This document shows, piece by piece, positions 1 through 7,567 of a DNA stretch of 64,000 nucleotides (the stretch's first letter is position 1; each line of letters begins with the position of its first letter). Origin of the DNA: Cellvibrionaceae bacterium. Its GTDB lineage: Bacteria > Pseudomonadota > Gammaproteobacteria > Pseudomonadales > Cellvibrionaceae. The DNA is taken from assembly GCA_021151825.1 (NCBI GenBank), contig JAGKWQ010000010.1, positions 1 through 64,000 on the forward strand. The letters are read 5' to 3'. The notes under the pieces were generated by a model. The model did no database searches, had not been told where the DNA came from, and saw nothing but the letters and a program-made list of their open reading frames with translations. Both the position numbers and the translations under genes were made by a program.

Positions 1-45
1 ATTAACAGCGTTTAACTTAAATTGTTTTGAATATTTAGACATAAA

Positions 46-97
46 AACTGCACCTTACTTAGTTGGATTGGGTGTCCAACTTTTGGGGTGCAGTTCA
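46..97. repeat. IS3-family-like terminal inverted repeats, remnant
   Basis: The stretch 73-97 reads TGTCCAACTTTTGGGG followed by TGCAGTTCA, which resembles the outer end of many IS3-family insertion sequences. A diverged inverted copy (AACTGCACC, then AGTTGGA) lies at 47-67, so AACTGCACC/GGTGCAGTT and AGTTGGA/TCCAACT pair as an imperfect palindrome. No transposase is present in the window on either side. It is either a remnant of two abutted IS ends or the end of an element lying to the left. The IS3 assignment rests on recall of the end sequence. Confidence 0.45.
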
Positions 98-301
98 ATT
101 GCAGCGGTTTTTTATTTTTGGCATCCAAAATTTATAATCAGCGGCCAGGTTTTCAAGTGCAGATAAAAATGTCGCATCAGCCTGTTATCTTTCTATTCAA
201 TAGAAAATGGCTTGGCTATATTTCGCGGGTAGGATGATTCGGAAGCACTCATGGAAGAATCAGGATCTACGGACAATCAATTCAGTAATAAGGAGTATGT
301 T

Positions 302-1222
302 ATGAAATTTATGTCAGGTTTTTTAATTGCTGCACTGGCTTTGCCCGCTTCAGCTGGTTTGATTCGGCACGATACGCCGGACTCCTGGTACACCGGATTC
401 GGTAACGAAGCCGCGTTTAGTGGAGTGGGTTTAATCGCGTTCGATACGGTAGAGGCCTCTTACACGTGTAGCGGCACGGTGATACATAAAAATTGGGTAT
501 TAACCGCAGGTCATTGCGTAGATGATGCCACGGCAATGTCATTTTATTTACCGGATGGCGATAGCTGGCGTTTTTATGAAGCCAAATCCTGGGTTGCACA
601 TGAAAATTTTTCGGAAACCGGATTGGTGGCTGGTTGGGATATCGGGCTGATGCGTTTTGATACTGATTTCGATGTAGCGCCTGCAGCGCTGTATCGCGGC
701 AGTAGTGAATGGTTTGGTGCGATTGCCAGCGTCGGTTTTGGTCGCACCGGCGATGGGCTCACCGGGCCGTTGACCTCGGATTACGAGCGCCGTGGTGGTA
801 CCAATATCGTTGATGATCTCTGGTCCCTTGAGGGCAATGGTGATCAAATTATTTGGGCCGATTTCGATCACCCCACGGACCCATCCTACAACTTGTTTGA
901 CTATCCTGATTTCAGCTTTGATGATCTCGCAACGGTGTTGGAGATTATGGCAGCACCGGGTGATTCCGGTGGCGGTGTTTTTATAGAAGAAGCCGGCAAA
1001 TTGTATCTGGCAGGCGTTCATTCATTTGGTGGCGATTTTAATGAGGATGGTATTTGGGGTTACGGAGACGCTTATGGCTCCACACGGGTTAGCAGTTTTA
1101 TTGATTGGATTGATAGTAAAATGGCTGCGAACTCCGTTCCTGAAACTTCAGGAATTATCTTGATGTTACCCGGCGCTCTTTTTCTGCTCTGGAGAAGAAA
1201 GCATTATTGGAGAAATTTATGA
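302..1222 (+). CDS. secreted trypsin-like serine protease with PEP-CTERM-like tail
   Basis: Predicted 306-aa S1-family endopeptidase. The start at 302 is preferred over the in-frame ATG at 251: AGGAG at 291-295 is ideally spaced and the protein then begins with a clean signal peptide ending near PASA. The triad is visible: His71 in TAGHC, Asp113 in GWDIGLM and Ser222 in GDSGGG. The C-terminus has VPET, a hydrophobic segment and an RRK cluster, which resembles the PEP-CTERM sorting signal but with Thr for the usual Pro. That suggests export followed by exosortase-type processing; no exosortase gene is in this window. The protease call is strong, the sorting call moderate. The lipoprotein gene at 1236 follows by 13 bp. 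Confidence 0.88.
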   Translation: MKFMSGFLIAALALPASAGLIRHDTPDSWYTGFGNEAAFSGVGLIAFDTVEASYTCSGTVIHKNWVLTAGHCVDDATAMSFYLPDGDSWRFYEAKSWVAHENFSETGLVAGWDIGLMRFDTDFDVAPAALYRGSSEWFGAIASVGFGRTGDGLTGPLTSDYERRGGTNIVDDLWSLEGNGDQIIWADFDHPTDPSYNLFDYPDFSFDDLATVLEIMAAPGDSGGGVFIEEAGKLYLAGVHSFGGDFNEDGIWGYGDAYGSTRVSSFIDWIDSKMAANSVPETSGIILMLPGALFLLWRRKHYWRNL

Positions 1223-1235
1223 TTGGCAGGGGGCT

Positions 1236-1952
1236 ATGATGAGATTGGCATTGTTACTGCTGTGTCCAATGTTATTGGCAGGTTGCGCATCGCAGCCTGC
1301 TAGCAAAGAGGTCACAGTGAAAGCAATTGAAGGTTCGACGCATTCGTATATTGAAAGCAAAAAAATTGATCGGTTCCTGGTAAATAAACCGGAAGCATTC
1401 AAGCAATTTGATAAGGTCATTCTCTTTGCAACCCAGTTTGATAAATTAAAAATCGCTCCTGAAACCGATAAAAAAATTGCAAATGACTGGAATGAATCTA
1501 CCTGGAATGAAATGGATCAAATTTGCCAACAGTTGGATGATTTTGCCAAAAAAACATTCAGCGAAGGCGGCGAGTTTGTACCGGCAACTCGCGGTGGAGA
1601 CGATGTCCTGGCGATACAATTCAGTTTGATTAGCTTTATGCCTTACTCAAACAGGTATAAAAATTCTGGTACCGGTACTGTGGGTGCCCAAACTAATTTC
1701 TCAGGAATCGGTCAGGTAACTGTGCGCGGAATTCTGGCCAATGCCAAAACGGGTGAACTGGTTGCTGTTATTGAAGATACGCTTGAAGTAAATGCCCGAA
1801 CATCAACCAGTGGTAATCTGGCCGCAGTGCAGGACGGGAATAACAAAGCAGCGCAGAGCCTCGCATGGCGTACCACATTTCGGCTTTTTCTGGATAATCT
1901 CCACGCCGAGCTAAGCACTCTTAAGCACGCTTCACTTGCCGGTAATCCCTGA
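1236..1952 (+). CDS. outer-membrane-type lipoprotein, DUF3313-like
   Basis: Predicted lipoprotein of 237-238 aa. Two adjacent ATGs (1236 and 1239) are possible; the G-rich Shine-Dalgarno at 1228-1233 fits the second better. The N-terminus is a short hydrophobic signal with lipobox LLAGC, so Cys16 (counting from 1239) would be lipidated. The mature part has an FDKVILFATQFDKL segment and a later VRGILANAKTGELVAVIEDTLEV segment, a layout resembling DUF3313 lipoproteins of unknown function; this family match is from memory and tentative. It lies 13 bp after the protease gene and could be co-transcribed. There are no catalytic motifs. Confidence 0.75.
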   Translation: MMRLALLLLCPMLLAGCASQPASKEVTVKAIEGSTHSYIESKKIDRFLVNKPEAFKQFDKVILFATQFDKLKIAPETDKKIANDWNESTWNEMDQICQQLDDFAKKTFSEGGEFVPATRGGDDVLAIQFSLISFMPYSNRYKNSGTGTVGAQTNFSGIGQVTVRGILANAKTGELVAVIEDTLEVNARTSTSGNLAAVQDGNNKAAQSLAWRTTFRLFLDNLHAELSTLKHASLAGNP

Positions 1953-2051
1953 GTGTTACCTTCGCTGTACCTGAATTGTGGGTTGTTGTAGTATCGCTTC
2001 CTATTACAAAACAACAATTACAACAAAATAGCTACAGCGAGGGTCGAGAGC

Positions 2052-3092
2052 GTGAAAGACGATAAACCCACATCCTTTGATATTGCGTATCGTGCTGGTG
2101 TGTCCCAATCCACGGTGTCACGCGCGTTGCGCAATAGCCCGTTAGTAAACGAAGAAACCCGCCTCAAAGTGCAGCAAATCGCACGCGAACTGAATTACAA
2201 GGTGGATAAAAACGCGAGCAGTTTACGTTCCCAACAAACCAAAACCATTGCGTTGTTATTGTGCGAAGATCAGGGCACAGGTAATTCCCTGATCAACCCT
2301 TTTTTTCTCTCCATGCTCGGCAGCATTACCCGCGCAACCGCGAATCGCGGGTTTGATTTATTAATTTCATTTCAACAATTCAGCGAAGACTGGCATGCGG
2401 ATTATGAAGATGCCAATCGCGCTGATGGTATTATTTTTTTAGGTTATGGCGATTACGAAAGCTTCGTAAAAAAACTTACTTATCTCACCGAGGTCGGTGC
2501 ACACTTTATTACTTGGGGACCAGTGTTGGACGGACAACCTGGTGTTTCTATCGGGTGCGATAATTTTAATAGTGCCTACATTGCGGCAAAACATTTGCTG
2601 GAATTGGGGCGAAAGAATATTGCTTTCCTTGGCGATGTTTCCGAGCACAGCCCGGAATTTGCGGATCGCTATCACGGCTTCTGCAAAGCGTTGCAGGAAG
2701 CAGGAATAGAACCGAACTTGCAATTGCAAGTCGCCGCCGAAACTTCTGAGGAAGAAGGCTACAAAGCGACGCTAAAATTATTGCAGCGCCGCATCGCGTT
2801 TGATGCAATTTTTGGTGCGAGTGATTTAATTGCCATAGGTGCAATGAAGGCATTGGAAGAGGCTGAATTGCACGTACCACAAGAAGTCGCGGTGATGGGG
2901 TTTGATGATATCCCGATGGCGTCCTACACTCATCCACCCCTTTCTACTGTGCAGCAGGATACATTGCTCGCTGGCGAATTACTGGTAGAGAATTTATTAA
3001 AACTGGTTGCGGGTGAAAAACCGGAATCGATGTTGCTGCCGGCGAAACTAATGGTACGGGGGTCTTGTGGGGCTAAAGTGGTAAAGCGGTAA
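2052..3092 (+). CDS. LacI-family transcriptional regulator of the starch locus
   Basis: A 346-aa LacI/GalR repressor starting at GTG. The N-terminal helix-turn-helix (FDIAYRAGVSQSTVSRALR, about residues 8-27) and hinge region are followed by a periplasmic-binding-protein-like sensor domain (LIIxxxD-type core with GFDDIPMASYTHPPLSTVQQD near 285-305). It heads the starch locus and is convergent with the transporter. As a LacI protein it should bind a palindrome with a central CG; the ten ATACGTAT palindromes in the window are the obvious candidates, and such regulators often answer to maltose or glucose. No such site is seen in its own 99-bp upstream gap, so self-control through this motif is not evident. 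The regulator-site link is inferred. Confidence 0.9.
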   Translation: MKDDKPTSFDIAYRAGVSQSTVSRALRNSPLVNEETRLKVQQIARELNYKVDKNASSLRSQQTKTIALLLCEDQGTGNSLINPFFLSMLGSITRATANRGFDLLISFQQFSEDWHADYEDANRADGIIFLGYGDYESFVKKLTYLTEVGAHFITWGPVLDGQPGVSIGCDNFNSAYIAAKHLLELGRKNIAFLGDVSEHSPEFADRYHGFCKALQEAGIEPNLQLQVAAETSEEEGYKATLKLLQRRIAFDAIFGASDLIAIGAMKALEEAELHVPQEVAVMGFDDIPMASYTHPPLSTVQQDTLLAGELLVENLLKLVAGEKPESMLLPAKLMVRGSCGAKVVKR

Positions 3093-3102
3093 TCCCCCCC
3101 GA

Positions 3103-3152
3103 CCTCCCTTGGCTACGCGCCCCTTTTCAAAGGGGCGCGTAGCCAAGGGGGG
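3103..3152. terminator. long hairpin between convergent genes
   Basis: A near-perfect stem (CCCTTGGCTACGCGCCCC paired with its complement, tightly looped at TC, 3127-3128) fills the 61-bp gap between the regulator (+) and the transporter (-). The arms extend to about 3103/3152 with one G-U pair. There is no long T-tract outside it, so it may terminate both genes by structure or be a dispersed palindromic repeat that happens to sit here. Confidence 0.6.
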
Positions 3153-3153
3153 A

Positions 3154-4590
3154 TTACTTTTCCGAATCCCTCACAAACACCACCGAAATCGCCCCGAGAA
3201 TCATACAAACTCCCGCCAGAACGATGATGTAAATCGCTTCATTATTGAAAACATATTTCAAAATTTGACCTGCCACCAAACCGGAAATAATTTGCGGTGC
3301 GGCGATGGTGAAATTAAAAATTCCCATATACACACCGGTTTTATCTGCTGGCAAGGTACTGGAAAGAATTGCGTAAGGCATGGCGAGAATTGCGGCCCAG
3401 GCGATACCAACACCAATCATCGGAAGAATTAAATCGAGTGCACCTTGTGGGATATCTACTTCCGTAATCAATAAATTCACATGTACGATTTCGGTATTCT
3501 GAAAAAATAAAAAGCTGATATAACCGAGGCCGCCGGCCAGCAGTGACAGTGAGTAAGTCAGCTTGCGTCCAAGTTTATTTGCAATGCGTGTCAGCACAAT
3601 GGAAAACAATGCAGCGAATAATGAGTAGGCCGCAAAAATAATTCCCACCCAATCGCCCGCGGCGCCTTTCGCCGCTGCAATTTCCGGCGGAATAACGGCG
3701 AGTGAATGCAAATAGTCGGCATCAAACCATTTTGCTTCAATGCCCCAAATATACTGGGTGATAGCGGGAGTGGTATAAACCCACATAATAAATAGCGAGA
3801 ACCAGGAAAAAAATTGCACTAGAGCAAGCTGGCGCATGGTCTTGGGCATATGGATAAATAATTGCCAAAAATTTCCCAGACGAACCGCAAGCGATTTTTT
3901 TTCTATGGGTGCAGCAGCGGTTAAACCTTTGTAGCGATTGTATTCTTCTGGTGGATATTCTTTAGTGCGAATTACTGTCCAGAGCACTGCACCAAGTAAT
4001 GCGCTCGCACCGATATAAAATGCCCAGGTAACCGTTGGAGCAACTTCGCCTTTGGGGGCAGTGTTATCCAGGCCAATAACATTGGTGAGCAGGAACGGCA
4101 ATATAGAACCGATTACCGCACCGATATTAATCAACAGTGCCTGGATTGAATAGCCGAGTGTGCGCTGCTCATTCGGAACCATATCGGCCACCAATGCGCG
4201 AAACGGTTGCATGGTGACATTGAAGGCGCCATCCATTAATGCGAGCATCAAACCACCGAATAACATCGGGGCCATTAGCGATACAAAGAGCGGTGCATTG
4301 GGCATCAACAACATTCCCAATGCCGCTGCAATCGCGCCGCCCAAAATAAATGGCCGGCGCCGGCCAACGCGATTCCAGGTGCGATCAGATGCAGCCCCCA
4401 CAATCGGTTGCACCAATAAACCCATAATTGGTGCGGCGAGCCAAAATAATGAAAGTGAATGAAGATCGGCGCCGAGATCGGACAGTACGCGACTAACGTT
4501 GGCATTTTGCAATGCAAATCCGAGTTGAACTCCCAGGAAGCCGAAACTGACATTCCAGACTTGCCAGAAGGGGAGTGATGGTTGTTTCAT
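3154..4590 (-). CDS. MFS sugar transporter, SLC45/GPH-like (maltose or maltodextrin uptake)
   Basis: A 478-aa inner-membrane carrier with about 12 hydrophobic segments. The N-terminus (FGFLGVQLGFALQNANVSRVL), the LVQPIVGAASDRTWNRVGRRRPF loop after TM2 and a central cytoplasmic linker are typical of the SLC45-like group of bacterial sugar:H+ symporters that includes maltose carriers. It lies downstream of the GH15 gene in the same orientation, 147 bp away with a terminator-like hairpin between. In context it would import maltose or glucose liberated in the periplasm. Substrate is inferred from neighbours; the family is clear. No ATACGTAT operator is found directly upstream, so control may come from read-through of the GH15 transcript. 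Confidence 0.87.
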   Translation of the reverse strand: MKQPSLPFWQVWNVSFGFLGVQLGFALQNANVSRVLSDLGADLHSLSLFWLAAPIMGLLVQPIVGAASDRTWNRVGRRRPFILGGAIAAALGMLLMPNAPLFVSLMAPMLFGGLMLALMDGAFNVTMQPFRALVADMVPNEQRTLGYSIQALLINIGAVIGSILPFLLTNVIGLDNTAPKGEVAPTVTWAFYIGASALLGAVLWTVIRTKEYPPEEYNRYKGLTAAAPIEKKSLAVRLGNFWQLFIHMPKTMRQLALVQFFSWFSLFIMWVYTTPAITQYIWGIEAKWFDADYLHSLAVIPPEIAAAKGAAGDWVGIIFAAYSLFAALFSIVLTRIANKLGRKLTYSLSLLAGGLGYISFLFFQNTEIVHVNLLITEVDIPQGALDLILPMIGVGIAWAAILAMPYAILSSTLPADKTGVYMGIFNFTIAAPQIISGLVAGQILKYVFNNEAIYIIVLAGVCMILGAISVVFVRDSEK

Positions 4591-4667
4591 CGTGTATCGC
4601 CTTTGTTGTTATTGATAAATTGTTATGCGTTAATTTTTATAAATTGCTATTTGAGTTGGCGTGTTCT

Positions 4668-4710
4668 GTAAAAAACCAAAACCCGTTTTCAATAAAAATT
4701 GAAAACGGGG
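4668..4710 (-). terminator. Rho-independent terminator/attenuator after GH15 gene
   Basis: On the minus strand CCCGTTTTCAAT pairs with ATTGAAAACGGG (4682-4709), followed by a T-rich run (TTTTGGTTTTTT, down to 4670). It lies between the GH15 gene and the downstream transporter gene, so it may only partly terminate and set the ratio of enzyme to transporter mRNA. Confidence 0.75.
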
Positions 4711-4737
4711 CAGTGGTGATGTTATTCCATTAGCGAC

Positions 4738-7167
4738 TTATTTTACGTAGCGCGCTTCTGTACTTGCATTTCTATCCCACACTTTTTCATCGTTCAGGCT
4801 GCGCAATAATTTCACGTATTCTGCATGGGTCCACGCAAGTGGTGTTGCCGAGTTAGTGCCTTCGCCAAGTGCAAAGTTATACACGGAATTATTGCCCACA
4901 CCATCCCATACTTGTTCCGGTAACATCATTCCTTCGTTGGCAAATAATTCCATCGCCTTCACGTAAGTGTTGCGCAATTTTTCAGTGTCCAGACTTTTAT
5001 TGGCTTTGGCCAATTGCAATTCATAATGACCGCGTTCGCCGGTAAAGAACGGCCACACACGGCCGCGCTGTTCTTTGGTGCTGGTGTCATTAACGGCTGC
5101 ATAACCGGCACCGGTTGCGGTGTCTTCACCGTAACCGTCGATACCGTAGCGGCGCCAGCCAGGGAAAGTACCCTCAACACCAGGGAAGGTAAATTCATAT
5201 TTTACCCGCAGTAAATCCGGCAATTTTTGATTGTCGTATTCGGGTAATGTTTCCCGGATGCTGCTATCCGTTGCCGCGCGCACACCGTAACGTACTAACT
5301 CTAAAAAGCCACCGTCAATCACTTGCGATTGATCCGGAATTATTTGGCCATTGCGTTCTTCCAGCGGTGCAATTTCATTTGGATTTTGTCGGGTATTCAT
5401 GCGCAAAAAATATTTACCGTTACCCAAATCACCCGTCAGTGAACCTTTGGTGGTAAATAACAATGCTTCAAGATTTTTTGAATAGCTATCAGCCGCAGCG
5501 AGATAACGTTTGGCATTTTCGGCATCGCCCACTTGCGTTGCTATATCCGCCGCTGAAACCAAACCTGCAATTACTGCTGCAGTGGTCGACGGTGAATAAC
5601 CCGGCTGCTCTTCCCAGCGCTCCTGTTGGGTGTACGGTGGTTTGATGGTTGTGTCATTCCATAAAATTTTTACCGGGCCGCCATCCACTAAAAAATTTGC
5701 CGCAGGTTTGAGCATCTTGTTGTACCAGTTGCTGATATCCGCATCGCTCAAGACGCCTTCTTTCCACAAGCGCCAACCTAGCATAATGGGCATGGCGGTT
5801 TGATCCAGTTGCACACCAACCCATTCCACTTCGCCATCTACGTGAGTTTTTTGTAAAAACCAACCGGGTGTTCCGGTATAACCTTTTACATTCGGCCCTG
5901 CCTGTACTTTTTCTAGATATTCAAATGCGACGCGTGGTGATTCGGTATCGCCCAATGCCAGCATTGCCATCGCGACTTGATAAAAATCGCGCGGCCATAC
6001 CGCTTTGTAACCTGTTGCTGATTTTTCCGCAGGTTTGATATCACCCCAAGGATTTGAGAGCGATGCGATAAATGCACCGGCATGGGTTTTATCTTCTTGC
6101 GCTTTTAATACCATGGCGCTGGTGTAAAGTAATTTTCCGCCATCCGTTGCTGTTGCAGACAATTTTTCCAGCGCTGGTAAACTCGCGAGGAAATCCTGCC
6201 AGCCAATTGCATCACCGTCACCGTTATAATGGGCGAGTACTTTGTCGTAACCTTTTGCCAGAGTTTGTTCTGCTGCAGCCTGGCTTTCTGTGGGCGATTT
6301 ACCAAAACCCAACACTAAATCCCATTGCGCACTTTCATCTTTCTTCAATGAATTTAATTGCAATGTAAATGCGACATTGCCTTTGTCGTTGCCAGTGGAT
6401 GTATATGTTTTAGTGAGCGCACCACTTTGTTTGACTTCGGTAATACCATCGGAAACACCTTCAAAACCAACCGTGCTTTGCACTACCGAAGCATTGGTTT
6501 TTAAACTCATGCTGACGTTGCCTTCACTGGCCGTCCAGGTGTTATTGGCATAGGTTGCGCTGTCGTTACTGCCGGTATTGGCGATGGACGGGTTCACAAA
6601 AATATACGGAGTAATATCATCAGCCAATGCGCGGAATTTCACGCGCATCATTAATGCTTGTGAATCGGGATCGGTAAAAATATGTTTTTCAATTTCATAT
6701 TTTCCCTCTTTATCTTTGTTCACAATTTTATACGCAAGCGATGTCGGGCGACCTTGTGGATCGGTATTCAGGTATTCAATCGTTGAAACGGTATCTTGCT
6801 TTTCTTCATCCAGCCATCTTTTGCCGAGTGGGTCATTTCCCTTAATAAAAAATTGCAGTTCTTGCAATTGTGCTTCGTGAATCAGGCCGTACATGGTTTC
6901 CGTTAATATGCCTTGTGCAATTGAAAACCATACTTTGGAAACTACACCGGTAGCACCGGCGTCGCTGTATGCGCCATTGGTATATTGTTCAAAAGAAGTA
7001 CCAATACCGGTTTTGCCAGAGTAGGACCACAGTGAGCTTTTCCCCGGGGCACCAGGCGCTGTAGTTAGTTGTTGCGGGCTGGATGATTTGTCGGAGCAGG
7101 CAACTAATAAACAGGCGCCGGATAAAACCGCGCTGCCCAGCGTTAATGCCAGAAGATTTTTTTTCAT
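4738..7167 (-). CDS. GH15 glucoamylase/glucodextranase-like lipoprotein
   Basis: An 809-aa inverting exo-glucosidase that would release beta-glucose from non-reducing ends of dextrins. It begins with a lipoprotein signal (lipobox LVAC, Cys24), so it is membrane-anchored facing the periplasm or surface. The N-terminal ~290 residues match the beta-sandwich domain N of bacterial GH15 glucodextranases and glucoamylases; the (alpha/alpha)6 catalytic domain follows. WPRDFY is near residue 392, QERWEEQPGYSPST (general-acid region) near 515-528, and EQVWDG (general-base region) near 752. GAGG sits properly before the ATG. It is divergent from the GH13 gene at 7568 across a 400-bp region with four candidate operators. 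Whether it prefers alpha-1,4 or alpha-1,6 bonds cannot be told from sequence alone. Confidence 0.9.
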   Translation of the reverse strand: MKKNLLALTLGSAVLSGACLLVACSDKSSSPQQLTTAPGAPGKSSLWSYSGKTGIGTSFEQYTNGAYSDAGATGVVSKVWFSIAQGILTETMYGLIHEAQLQELQFFIKGNDPLGKRWLDEEKQDTVSTIEYLNTDPQGRPTSLAYKIVNKDKEGKYEIEKHIFTDPDSQALMMRVKFRALADDITPYIFVNPSIANTGSNDSATYANNTWTASEGNVSMSLKTNASVVQSTVGFEGVSDGITEVKQSGALTKTYTSTGNDKGNVAFTLQLNSLKKDESAQWDLVLGFGKSPTESQAAAEQTLAKGYDKVLAHYNGDGDAIGWQDFLASLPALEKLSATATDGGKLLYTSAMVLKAQEDKTHAGAFIASLSNPWGDIKPAEKSATGYKAVWPRDFYQVAMAMLALGDTESPRVAFEYLEKVQAGPNVKGYTGTPGWFLQKTHVDGEVEWVGVQLDQTAMPIMLGWRLWKEGVLSDADISNWYNKMLKPAANFLVDGGPVKILWNDTTIKPPYTQQERWEEQPGYSPSTTAAVIAGLVSAADIATQVGDAENAKRYLAAADSYSKNLEALLFTTKGSLTGDLGNGKYFLRMNTRQNPNEIAPLEERNGQIIPDQSQVIDGGFLELVRYGVRAATDSSIRETLPEYDNQKLPDLLRVKYEFTFPGVEGTFPGWRRYGIDGYGEDTATGAGYAAVNDTSTKEQRGRVWPFFTGERGHYELQLAKANKSLDTEKLRNTYVKAMELFANEGMMLPEQVWDGVGNNSVYNFALGEGTNSATPLAWTHAEYVKLLRSLNDEKVWDRNASTEARYVK

Positions 7168-7312
7168 ACCAGACCTCGTGTAAATACTGTTATTTGATTT
7201 TTGTCCGGGTATCCACTTTTAGCATTTTTTGTTTTAGCTATAAGCTCGTCCCGCCATAGCAGAAATGACTATTTCGTCACCTTAGGCCTTGGCTAGACTC
7301 AACTCAAGTACG

Positions 7313-7326
7313 TGCATACGTATTCA
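7313..7326. promoter_or_regulatory. candidate LacI-family operator, site 1
   Basis: TGCATACGTATTCA, a palindrome centred on CG with one asymmetric outer base. It lies 146 bp upstream of the GH15 start, with its centre 17 bp from site 2, in the divergent GH15/GH13 intergenic region. Confidence 0.75.
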
Positions 7327-7329
7327 CAT

Positions 7330-7343
7330 TGCATACGTATGCA
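7330..7343. promoter_or_regulatory. candidate LacI-family operator, site 2 (perfect palindrome)
   Basis: TGCATACGTATGCA, a perfect 14-bp palindrome, identical to the site at 18798. It is the best-fit member of the set and lies in the divergent control region. The preceding T makes TTGCAT, which could overlap a -35 element. Confidence 0.82.
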
Positions 7344-7393
7344 AACAAGCCTAGTTCAGAAAATTTGCAATCGGGTAAAAACTGTTTGGCTTA

Positions 7394-7407
7394 TGAATAC
7401 GTATTCT
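7394..7407. promoter_or_regulatory. candidate LacI-family operator, site 3
   Basis: TGAATACGTATTCT, palindromic in 12 of 14 positions (only the outermost pair does not match). It is located between sites 2 and 4 in the GH15/GH13 divergent region. Confidence 0.72.
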
Positions 7408-7443
7408 ATGAGAAATTTTGCGTTAAAAATCTGCCGGGCGATT

Positions 7444-7457
7444 TGCATACGTATGTA
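7444..7457. promoter_or_regulatory. candidate LacI-family operator, site 4
   Basis: TGCATACGTATGTA, 110 bp upstream of the GH13 alpha-glucosidase start. Its right flank (ATACGTATGTAGTCACTTG, 7447-7465) is identical over 19 bases to the flank of the distant site at 35253. Confidence 0.75.
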
Positions 7458-7567
7458 GTCACTTGGCGAAAAAAAAGGGCTCGCGTATGGTGTAAACATG
7501 AAGTTTGAATCGATCCGGATGGGCTGGCGCGATTCGTAAGATCCATAAAAATGTAGAGATTCCCGTA

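Noticed and set aside
3109..3432. Plus-strand frame after the LacI gene
   Set aside because: It is antisense to the transporter gene and begins within the hairpin; no codon or motif support.
7505..7567. Upstream TTG start for the GH13 alpha-glucosidase
   Set aside because: It adds 21 unconserved residues from the control region; family homology begins at the ATG at 7568.
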